Source: Euglena gracilis (Eukaryota > Euglenozoa > Euglenophyceae > Euglenales > Euglenaceae). From it: 27,673 nucleotides of DNA. The DNA lies in the NCBI GenBank assembly GCA_900893395.1, contig CAAHFI010787111.1, positions 1 to 27,673 of the forward strand, in the 5' to 3' direction. The notes beneath the pieces were generated by a model. It had not been told where the DNA came from. It did not search any database and saw nothing but the letters and a program-made list of their open reading frames with translations. Shown in pieces: positions 15,919 to 23,750 of the stretch (positions within the stretch are counted from its first letter, which is position 1; each line of letters begins with the position of its first letter). A program made the translations under genes and the position numbers.

Positions 15919-17386
15919 TAGGAATGGGTATCCAGCAGCTAGTGGACGGCCTGTCTCATGTTGGAAAGGCAGATTGGGGACTGCTCCAGCTGGATTTTTA
16001 AAACGCATTCAACTGCATCTCTCGAGACAATTTGCTGCAGAAGTCGCTGAGCGATGCCCCCCGCTGCTTCCATGGTTGGAGAGTTGTTACGCCCGCCATT
16101 CTCAGTTGTATCTCGGAAAAACGTCACTCCGAAGCAGTCCGGTGTGCAACAAGGGGACCCGTGTGGCCGGCTGCCTTTGCCTCGGGATACAGTCCCTCTT
16201 GGACAAGCTGCAAGGTATCGTGGGCTGGCAAGCCTGGTACCTGGATGATGCCCACATCATGGGCACGCAGGAACAGCTCGAAAGGGCAGTACGGCTGATC
16301 CTGAACGAGGGACCACAGATTGGTGTGGGACTCAACCTGACAAAGTGTAAACTCTGGGGGCCTGCATTTGTTGCTCGTGGAGAAGGCCTGCTTCAAGGCA
16401 TCCCAGTGGAACCTTTCACACCCGGCTCTGGCGTCCGTACGCTAGGAGTGCCCGTCTGCCACCCGGCAGGACGCCCGGACTTTACCACTGTCCTTTGGGA
16501 GGAGCGCCTCTCGGGAGTCCGGAAAGCGTGTGACCTGCTGCAATTGGCTGCCGTCGCCTTGCACCTACAGTTCACGGTGCTCAGGCAATGTCTTGATGCA
16601 CGTAAAGTAAACGACCTGCTTCGAACCACACACCTCTCGGGAGCCAAGGCGCCATGCCATTCCTTTGCCACTCTCCTTCGGGACACAATGTCCGTCATCA
16701 CCGCTCGCCCGCTGGATGATAAACAGTGGGCACAAGCCTCCCTGCCAGTCCGCCTGGGGGGCTCGGGATCCGAGACCCAGAGGTATCCAGAGCACCGGCA
16801 AGGTGGGCGGCCATCCTTGACTTCCTCTCACGAGCGGATAGCACTCTGTGCCTACCCGAGGGTTGCCCCAGCTCCCACGGGATTACGGAGAGACGGGCTT
16901 GGTGATCTCGGGCCTTACCAAAGGGTGGCGCCTGTGGGTGACCTCCTAACGGACCCGAGCAAGGTGAGTTCCCTGTCTCCCTCAATGGTGAGACAAAAGT
17001 GGTGGACAGATGAGGTCCTCAAGGTCCGGGCGGACCTGCTTTTGGCTGTCCTTGTTGGAAATTACGCGGTCCGTTTCGCATGCCAGCGAGGCCGCACGCC
17101 ATGGCGTGTGCAGCGGTCAACCCTCCGCCCCCCTGAAAACCCTCATCCCACCGGCAGAATTCAGAGCCCTGCCTCAGTGGTCCTTGGGATGCCAAGTTTG
17201 CCCCACAGCGACAGATGGCTCCTTGCCGGAATGTCCCCGCTGCCACCAACAAATGGATGTTTGGAGGAAACCACCTTGTCTGCTGCCCCAAAACAACACT
17301 TTGCGGCGACATGGTGCCCTCCAGACGTTCGTTTTGGACCTGGCGAGAAGGGCCGGTTTCATGGCTCGACGAGAAGAGGTGGCTGA
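15908..17386 (+). pseudogene. RT palm, thumb and linker of copy 5
   Basis: The long frame becomes homologous at about residue 40, with ERCPPLLPWLESCYARHSQLYLGKTSLRS read in two pieces, and clearly from GWQAWYLDDAHIMG (YLDD at 16238-16249). It then gives GVGLNLTKCKLWGPAF, VRTLGVPVCHP, LQFTVLRQCLDARKVNDLLR, LPVRLGG and VRQKWWTDEVLKVRADLL. The first palm motif lies upstream in another frame as GLLQLDF-stop-NAFN, with a TAA at 15999-16001. The QQGDP motif is also out of frame. Past about 17040 the frame leaves homology and the nuclease is read in the next frame. Confidence 0.82.
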
Positions 17387-17876
17387 CAACCGGACAAGAC
17401 CCAGAGATGTCTTCATCACGAGATTCGACGCGGACGGACCTGCTGCAGTGGATGTCACGGTCCGCCACCCGTTGCAACCAGCAAACCCGGTCTCCTCAAA
17501 GGACGCCTTAGCACGGTGGCACGAACTACAAGAGGGAGACAAAGAACGCAAGTATGCAGCCACCTGCGAACGGCTGGAATGGACGTTCATCCCGTTTGTG
17601 GTTGATTGCTTCGGAGGGATGGGGAGCGAGGGCAGGATTCATATCCAAGTGCCTCCGCACTGTGTGGCGAAGACCGATGTTCCTCAACGACGATCGTCAG
17701 AGGCCACGGTATGGCAAGCGCTGAGTCTAACGTTGGCCAGGAATTGGCTCGCCAGCTGGCTTGGGGGGCAGTGGCGGAGCCATAAGGCGACGTTGATCTC
17801 ACTACCCACACCCATATGCCACGGAGTAAAAAAGGGGGGTCAGGGCGAACACCATGTAAACACCTGTGGCCGCTGA
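17010..17876 (+). pseudogene. Zinc knuckle and RLE of copy 5
   Basis: The 288-codon frame has SLPECPRCHQQMDVW (knuckle start), then NNTLRRHGALQTFVLDLARRAGFMARREE, the nuclease core DVFITRFDADGP with AVDVTVRHP, and WTFIPFVVDCFGGMG. Here PGD has become PRD, while copy 1 keeps PGD. The knuckle's H-x4-C part reads badly because of a local shift. The C-terminal ~60 residues leave homology by a further shift near 17625. The normal stop corresponds to the TAA in GGAGTAA near 17820-17830. Confidence 0.82.
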
Positions 17877-18109
17877 GGCCAAGCCAAGGCAGCCTACACC
17901 GGCCACCAAGGGCCGGTATTATTGGCTACGTCCCGTTGCGACAGGATGGTAAGCACACCTGAGTGAAAGCCGAAAGGTCAGACGAACCCGAAACCTCCTT
18001 GAGCACACCGGGGAACAGCCTGCCCCCAACAATGCCACCCCACCCCGCCTGCTCCCTGCCACCTCACCCACATGGCCGATCCTGACCACCTTACCCTGAT
18101 ACTGTCGCT
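17877..18109 (+). other. 3' UTR of copy 5
   Basis: No gene. It aligns with the 3' UTR of copy 1 (minus strand, about 70-360), including the GGCCACCAAGGGCCGGTATT palindrome and the GAACAGCCTGCCCCCA stretch. Confidence 0.8.
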
Positions 18110-18190
18110 TCTGTACATAGCGTTACCCCTGAACACGTCAAATCCAGTAGGCAGTGACACTGGTCGGTGGACTCGGTTCTCCCACCACCG
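18110..18190 (+). repeat. Conserved LINE 3' terminus (copy 5)
   Basis: CTGTACATAGCGTTACCC, AAATCCAGTAGGCAGTG and ACACTGGTCGGTGG are followed by ACTCGGTTCTCCCACCACCG. No poly(A) follows; copy 6 sequence begins directly. Confidence 0.88.
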
Positions 18191-18410
18191 CGCACAAGTG
18201 AAAGCGTTGTCCTATTCTCCTATCCTGGACGTCATCGCCTTGTTACGTCCGACAAGATCAGTAGTTTCAGTTGACCGTCACGTCCGGAGGGCACGACGGA
18301 CAGCACAAAGACGACCAAACTACCAACGAGGTGACCAACAAGGTGACATAAGCCCTAACGACGCTGTCATAGCCGAGAGGCCCACACACCAAAATGTCAC
18401 ACTTTGTGGT

Positions 18411-18434
18411 GACGTTCAGCTCGAGCCAGGACCT
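18411..18434 (+). other. First 2A-like site, copy 6 (DVQLEPGP)
   Basis: It reads D-V-Q-L-E-P-G-P after TLCG. Against the D-V/I-E-x-N-P-G-P consensus it has Gln for Glu and Glu for Asn. The Asn is nearly invariant in active 2A, so this one is probably inactive. Confidence 0.65.
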
Positions 18435-18597
18435 ATTCACCGGATAACCCCACGTGAAGGACCCCTATCCCTGCGACCTAGCACCCGGCCCCATTGCGAC
18501 GAACCAACTTGCTCTATGGCCCCAGGGCCTTCTAATTGTCACATATGGCCCCAGGGCACGCCAACCACGTACGGTAACTGATTGACCAAACGCGGTT

Positions 18598-18720
18598 ATG
18601 GGTACAGTCCTGCCCGTTGTGGCAGGGGCAAAAGCCTTGCCAGCTTGTGGCGACATTGAAAGCAACCCAGGTCCCACAGAAACCCGCCGGCGTGCGCCGC
18701 AGGGCCAGGGGTTGATTTGA
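18598..18720 (+). CDS. Forty-codon frame with second 2A, copy 6
   Basis: ATG at 18598 opens a 40-residue frame ending at TGA 18718-18720. It reads MGTVLPVVAGAKALPACG, then DIESNPGP and 14 further residues rich in Arg. A short hydrophobic start ending in 2A resembles the N-terminal 2A signal arrangement reported in some other LINE and immune genes. Its frame differs from that of the first site. Confidence 0.5.
   Translation: MGTVLPVVAGAKALPACGDIESNPGPTETRRRAPQGQGLI
18652..18675 (+). other. Second 2A peptide, copy 6 (DIESNPGP)
   Basis: A canonical core, D-I-E-S-N-P-G-P, follows ALPACG, the same core as in copy 3. Confidence 0.86.
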
Positions 18721-18768
18721 GAATTTTGTGCCGTCCTCACCACAAGGGCAAGAGCAAGACTGCCCAAA

Positions 18769-20395
18769 ATGGTCGCAGGCCGCAGCACCCCGTGGCTCCA
18801 GCACCAGCGCAATGGGATATGGACCAACGTGCCCCGAGTGTCTTGGGAAATTTCTTCCCAAGATGGCTGCATTGGTGGACAAGGTTGCGAGAAGGGAGTG
18901 ACTTGCAGCGTATCAGCGTTCGTACGGGGAGCGTTGCGAAACGTTGGGCTCGCCTTTTGCAGCACCCTCAGTCGCTTTGTGTCAAAGCCAGGATGGGAGA
19001 CCCTACACGCACTTTGGTGCTTCCCAAAGCTGTGCTTGCTCCATTGAAGCGGAGCGAGAAAAGCATTGGGCTGCAGTTGGACGGAAAATTACTGAGAGAG
19101 CCAATGCCTACCTCAACCGGTCCACAGAAGACTCGTGGGATGAGACTCGCCAAATTCGCGATGCACAAACCCAAAGAAGAGAACACGAAGTCAGACAAAA
19201 AATTCGATGCAGAAAGCCAAGAAGGATTGTGCACCGTGTTCAAAGCCTTGTCAGCCATGGGGCGGTCAGTAAAACCTGCCGCATGCTGACTTCTGATGGA
19301 ATCCAAGATGCAGATGACCCGCTAATCTTGGAACGGTTGGCTGCCTTGCACCCTCCTGAACCCCAACCTGGAAGGCAAAATCTGCCTCCGGACGTCCCTC
19401 GCCTCGAATTCGATCTCAGTGAAGATGCAACCAGGGAGCGCCTAATTGAAATACGGAAAGCAGTCATGTCTTTCCCGAAGGAGTCCTCACCAGGACCGTC
19501 TGGACTTCGTCCAGATCATCTTAAAGACATGCTCTCTGATCCCCTGGGGACACAATCAGAACAACTCCTCACAATTTTGGACCAATTCGTCCGAACATGT
19601 TTGACAAACGGAATCCACAACTCTGCGGCATGGATTTTCGCTGGTGCCTGTTTGACTCCTCTTCGAAAACCCTGCAATCCAAGCGAAAACCTTGATGAGC
19701 TTGGCAATACCAACCCCATTCCTGACCCAAAGAAGGATGGCACGCGACCAATTGCAGCTGTCAAATGCCTGCACCGATTGGTGGGCAAATATTTGATGAG
19801 GCACCCCAAAATCAGGGACCGCCTTAAAGAACTGCAGCCACTACAATGCGGTGTAGGGGTCCAGGGGGCATGTGAACTCATTGCTATGGGACTGCAGCAA
19901 GAAGTAAATCACCTGCACATGCAACAGGACAGCACCTGGGCTTTGTTACAGGTAGATTTCAGCAATGCTTTTAATTGCGTAAAAAGAAAGACAGTCCTTG
20001 CTGAAGTGGCTAAACGCTGCCGGAGGCGTACGTTTGGTTCGAGAGTTGCTACGCCGAACACAGCCCGCTCTTTTGTGGGTCATCACACCTTCGGAGTGCC
20101 TCTGGCGTACAACAAGGGGACCCTTGTGGCCCAGCCGGATTCGCCTTGGCGTTGCAATCTCTCGTCGAGTCCTCTCAAGACGTGGTGCCACTGCAATTGT
20201 GGTATTTGGATGATGGACACATCCTGGGAACCCTCCCAAATTACATGCAGCAATTACAGAAATTCAACGACTGCGGACGCTACTAGGCATACACCTCAAC
20301 GCAAAAAAAATGCCGCCTGTGGCGCCCTGCAGCAACAGAAGCCAATCGTGCTGAAATGCCGCAAAACAGCCCACTTCGTGCAGTCCCAATCGTGA
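18769..20395 (+). pseudogene. Linker and RT first half of copy 6
   Basis: The frame 18769-19047 gives RVSWEISSQD and KPGWETLHALWCFPK. A short piece, LPKAVLAPLKRSEK, lies in the frame open over 18717-19289. The main frame 18944-20395 continues with HWAAVGRKITERANAYLNRS, VSHGAVSKTCRMLTSDGIQD, SPGPSGLRPDHLKDMLSD, DGTRPIAAVKCLHRLVGKYLM, GVGVQGACELIAMGLQQEV and the palm motif LLQVDFSNAFN (Asp codon 19955-19957). Homology leaves this frame near 20020; SGVQQGDPCGPAGFALALQSL and LWYLDDGHILG (YLDD at 20203-20214) lie in another frame. Core residues are intact despite the breaks. Confidence 0.84.
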
Positions 20396-21208
20396 ACTAC
20401 TCCCTAATTCTGGTATACGGGCCTGGGAATCCCGGTATGCCATCCACAAAGCGGAGGCTTTGCGGGGGAAGTGTGGGTTGAACGTGCAACAGGTGTGCAG
20501 AAAGCTTGCCGGGCCCTTTTGAACCTGCCGCAAGCCCATATTCAGTTCTGTCTCTTACGAACTTGCCAGATGCATGAAAGTTAATGCCCTCATGCGTGCA
20601 ACAGAACTGGGGCAGGCAAATGACGCATGTACTCTGTTGACCAAAGAAATCAGGAACACAACGAGCAACATTGTTGGATCCCCCATCGATGACAACCAAT
20701 GGGCTCAGGCCACCCTACCCGTGCGTCATGGCGGACTCGGAATTCGGGACCCATCACGGGAACGTCTCCCAGCACGGATATCCGGCATTGTGACGTTTGT
20801 CAGCAATGGCAGACGCACCCTGGGCCTGGCAGACCGAGGAGTACCGAAAGACACTGCGGAGTGCCTGTCCTCTGCCAACTCCATCCTCGAAGGAACTCCC
20901 CAACGCAAACATGGGCCGCGGATGTATCATCCTGAACGAAGCCCAAAGCCCACACATTCAACAGAAGTGGTGGGGTGAATGCTTTGTGAAACAACGACAA
21001 AAGGTATTATCCTCCAACCTTCACGGTCAAGACGCCGTCCGGTTCGCAAGCCAACAGCGGCGCCCGCAACGGCCTGGGCTTCTGTCACACCATCCTTGGA
21101 CTGAAAACATTGGTTGCTTCTGCCGAATTCAAATGATTTCTAAAGTGGTGACTGGGAGCACCAGTTTGCCCACCAACGGGATCAACGTGCCCACGCTGCA
21201 CCAAGCCA
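20396..21208 (+). pseudogene. RT thumb and linker of copy 6
   Basis: Pieces in changing frames match copy 7: GIPVCHPQSGGFAGEVW near 20435-20480, ACRALLNLPQAHIQFCLLRTCQM near 20505-20575, RNTTSNIVGSPIDDNQWAQATLPVRHGGLGIRDPS near 20655-20755, and IQQKWWGECFVKQRQKVLSSNLHGQDAVRFA near 20955-21050. At least three frame changes are implied. Confidence 0.72.
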
Positions 21209-21758
21209 ATGGACAACCTGGGTAATCACCTTGTATGCTGCAGCTCAAATGGCATCACGCGGCGACATGGTGCAATCCAGGACTTTGTGTTCCAACTGGC
21301 ACATGATGCTGGGTTACAGCAAAAAAGAACGAGGAGGTCCAGAGAGAACACGCCCGGGCGATGTCTCGTCAGCAGACTTGACGCCAATGGTCCTGGAGCA
21401 GTGGATATTGCAGTGAAACACACAGCAGCACCGTACAGACCGTTGCGTGACACAGCTGAACTAACCGAATGGTATGAACGCCAAGAGAAGGAAAAACATT
21501 CAAAATATGACGCCACCTGTGGGAGGATGGGATGGACCTGCATTCCATTTGTTGTTGACTGCTATGGCGGCCTAGGCCAAGAAGCGCTAACTTTAATGTC
21601 AGCACTGATGAAGCTTCTCCTCGGTCAACAAGATGCATGGTCAAAAACGCAAAACTGAAGCCGACACATGGCAACTTCTATCAATAACTGTTGCGCGAGA
21701 GATCGCGCGACAAGTAATCTGGGGACGGTATGCAGGCAACGACACAGATCCAGAGTAA
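21209..21758 (+). pseudogene. Zinc knuckle and RLE of copy 6
   Basis: The frame 21209-21658 opens inside the knuckle: NLGNHLVCCSSN, then RRHGAIQDFVFQLAHDAG, RLDANGPGAVDIAVKH, and GWTCIPFVVDCYGGLGQEALTLMSALM. A one-base loss near 21360 leaves PGR where PGD is expected, while the neighbouring frame still reads TRPGDV. After a further shift near 21656 the last residues, EADTWQLLSITVAREIARQVIWG, end at TAA 21756-21758, matching LSMALARELAKQLVWG of copy 7. Confidence 0.8.
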
Positions 21759-21869
21759 CCAACACCATACACCAGCCCTATTGTCTGTAAAGAAGACCAC
21801 TACGACCCCTAGACCCAGAACAAACAATTGTCGTTAAACCATCCACAACTTGTCAAAAAAGTAAACAAC

Positions 21870-22000
21870 GGTACCCAACCATCAGCAACCTGTGTCCCAC
21901 ATTGGCAAGAGAAGTGGCCCGCCAGCTGGCTTGAGGAACAGTGGCGGAGCCATCTGGAGCGGTGGATCCCACCACCCATTTCCCATATGAAACGGAGTAA
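21870..22000 (+). pseudogene. Orphan C-terminal RLE fragment
   Basis: About 110 bp after the stop of copy 6, the sequence LAREVARQLA, stop, GTVAEPSGAVDPTTHFPYETE ends at TAA 21998-22000. It aligns with LAREFARQLAWGEVAEPSGDMDLTTHIPYATE (given in parts) of copy 1. It is the tail of a second element, with a TGA in place of the Trp codon. Confidence 0.7.
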
Positions 22001-22207
22001 GCAATTTGACCACAGGGCCGAAGACTCCATGACACACCAACCGTACGCATAACCAACCACAAGACTAATTAAACCAAAAAACAAGCAAATCACACCTTGC
22101 AACGAATGGACCAAGTCTACAAAGACGTCCAACCCTTACGCACTTGAAAACAGAGCCTTCCCTGCGCCAACTCCCACAGACGTTTGGGTGAGTGTTTTTT
22201 GATTGTC
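22001..22207 (+). other. Residual 3' UTR-like sequence before copy 7
   Basis: A-rich, non-coding sequence. The conserved 3' terminus is missing, consistent with interruption at 22208. Confidence 0.4.
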
Positions 22208-22277
22208 CTACTTCTGAGTGTCTATTTTTTTTCGTCTTCCGCATAAATGTCTTGAAAGCCCGGGGTCGGGGTCAAGC
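22208..22277 (+). promoter_or_regulatory. 5' module with T-rich box (start of copy 7)
   Basis: TACTTCTGAGTGTCTA, eight T, CGT, then a diverged CATAAATGTC and GAAAGCCCGGGGTCGGGG match the modules at 5387 and 6174. The ATG here stops after two codons, so the conservation is unlikely to be for protein. Confidence 0.6.
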
Positions 22278-22845
22278 ATTTTTATTTACCTTGGGTATCT
22301 GAAGTTTCAAGATATTGCTTTCTGAAGTCATCGACTACTTCCACTCCTTTGCAACTGTTGATCGTGACCAGTTCTCTACTTGACAAACCAGCTTGATTCC
22401 TGTGGGATGCCAAGCCCCACAGCTCCAGAGCAGCGGGAGACACAGCCCCGCAGCGTTCGATGGCACCGGGGCAAGAGAACAAGCCTTGCAACCCCAGCAT
22501 GCCAACCAAAGGGGTGAGCCCCCAACCCCCAACGAGCCCAGGAGATCAGCCCTGGAGCAGCAGCCCGGGAGGTCAGCCCCGGACCAGCCATCGACATCAT
22601 CATCATCACCGAAGGCATGAGAAGCGAACAAAACATAACATGTGGACTTTTTGCCCCAAAGACTCCCACGACGATTCCCGGATTAGTGCCATGTCATTCC
22701 CCCCGGTCGGAAGGGTGTTGGGCGAAGGGCCCGCCATTATGATCAGAAGTCCGCCATATCCACTTGCGAAAAGACTGCAAAAATTGCTGTTGCACTCAAA
22801 ATGCTCTTTGGAGGTTTCGACCCTTGTTGAGTACTGTTGGAGTCC
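22278..22845 (+). other. 5' leader of copy 7
   Basis: About 570 bp without a recognisable gene. Frames open here are short and low-complexity. The first ~80 bp shares scattered words with the leader of copy 2 (for example TTCAAG and GATATTG/AATATTG), supporting a common 5' origin. Confidence 0.5.
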
Positions 22846-23750
22846 GTGGTACACGGGAACTACTGCCCTCCGGTATCGGCCATCACAGTTGCTTCATTCA
22901 GAAGACCCGGTGGAGCCCGCTCAGATGTCCACAAGGGGGGTTTTCGAGGGCGGCGGACCCGAAAAAGCGGTCCTCGTCCCGCCGAAATGCGGCGGGAGGC
23001 CAGAAACGGCCATGCCGAATTTTCTCGTCCCGTGGAGCACATGAACCACAGCCGCCGGCGCCAGCCATTACAAGTTCTTCGCCAAAATGACCCGGCAGAC
23101 CCCACTGAGAGGCCCCTCAGGGGGGTTTTTGAGGTCGCCGAGTCCGAATATCTGCTCAAATCGACGTGGTGGAGCCGCCAGAGCCGGCATTCGTCAAGAC
23201 CGTCCTGGTGGCACACGGAACCACTGCCCTCCGGCATCGGCCATCACAGTTGCTTCATAATGACGACCCGGCGGAGCCCGCTCAGATGCCCACAAGGGGG
23301 GTTTTCGAGGGTGGCGGACCCGAAAAAGCGGTCCTCGTCCCGCCGAAATGCGGCGGGAGGCCGGAAACGGCCATGCGGAATTTTCCCGTACCGGGGAGTA
23401 CGGGAACCATTTCCGCCGGGCACCAGCCATTACAATTTCTTCGCAAAAATCACCCGGAACAGCCCACTGAGAGTCCCCTCAGGGGGGTTTTTGAGGTCGC
23501 CGAGTCCGAATATCCGCTCACACCGACGTGGTGGAGCCGCCAGAGCCGGCATTCGTCAAGACCGTCCTGGTAGAGAGCGAAGCCTCAAGCTCCTCGACCC
23601 CTGCGGAGAATGGGCATTGGCGGATTCTCCAAGCCACGCAAAGCGGCCAGGCACAGGGTTTTTGAGGTCGCTGAGTTCAATTATCCTCTCGGATGGACGT
23701 GGTGGAGCCGGCAGAACGGGCATTTGTCAAATCCTTGGACCTTTTGGGAA
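22846..23750 (+). repeat. 5' tandem array of five alternating ~186/~174 bp units
   Basis: The landmark TTTT(C/T)GAGG recurs at 22941, 23127, 23302, 23489 and 23661, giving spacings of 186, 175, 187 and 172. Units alternate between type A (CGGCGGACCCGAAAAAGCGG, then CCGCCGAAATGCGGCGGGA) and type B (TTTTTGAGGTCGC(C/T)GAG, then GACGTGGTGGAGCCG), so the larger repeat is 361 bp; the fifth unit is a partial B. Both types keep GAACCA(C/T), CCATTACA or CCATCACA, TGACCCGGC or CGACCCGGC. Reading frame is not kept between units, arguing for a promoter or UTR role, like the 5' monomers of rodent L1. Confidence 0.87.

Larger units (their letters stand above)
13940..18190 (+). mobile_element. LINE copy 5: RLE-type element with two 2A sites
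   Basis: It starts within a 5' repeat unit like those of copy 7 (13942-14125), then has 2A sites at 14332-14355 and 14683-14706, the linker, RT, zinc knuckle, RLE, 3' UTR and the conserved 3' terminus ending at 18190. It is about 4.25 kb and truncated or shortened at the 5' end. It is closest to copy 1 and next to copy 7. Several frame changes and one stop inside the RT palm make it non-autonomous. Confidence 0.87.
18072..18581 (+). pseudogene. Leader with first 2A-like site, copy 6
   Basis: The frame is open from inside the 3' UTR of copy 5, so only the part after 18190 can belong to copy 6. It carries VTLCGDVQLEPGP and continues about 50 residues, including CSMAPGPSN, to a stop at 18581. 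No other domain is visible. Confidence 0.5.
18191..22207 (+). mobile_element. LINE copy 6 with two 2A sites, followed by a remnant of another copy
   Basis: Copy 6 begins immediately after the terminus of copy 5 and runs: leader with 2A at 18411-18434, small frame with 2A at 18652-18675, linker, RT, zinc knuckle, RLE and stop at 21758. It lacks the canonical 3' terminus. From about 21870 a second C-terminal fragment of copy 1/5 type appears, and the 5' module of copy 7 begins at 22208. The simplest reading is that copy 6 lost its end and another truncated copy was in turn interrupted by copy 7. Confidence 0.75.

Noticed and set aside
18465-18965. Minus-strand frame with GPG repeats near 18500-18960
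   Set aside because: It is antisense to the 2A leader and linker of copy 6, whose plus-strand homology to copy 7 is clear.
22595-22612. Histidine-codon run (CATCATCATCATCAC)
   Set aside because: It lies in a short, low-complexity frame in the leader with no supporting homology.
22846-23750. CRISPR-like array
   Set aside because: The units are ~180 bp, alternate in two types and have no spacer/repeat structure; they are 5' monomers of a LINE.
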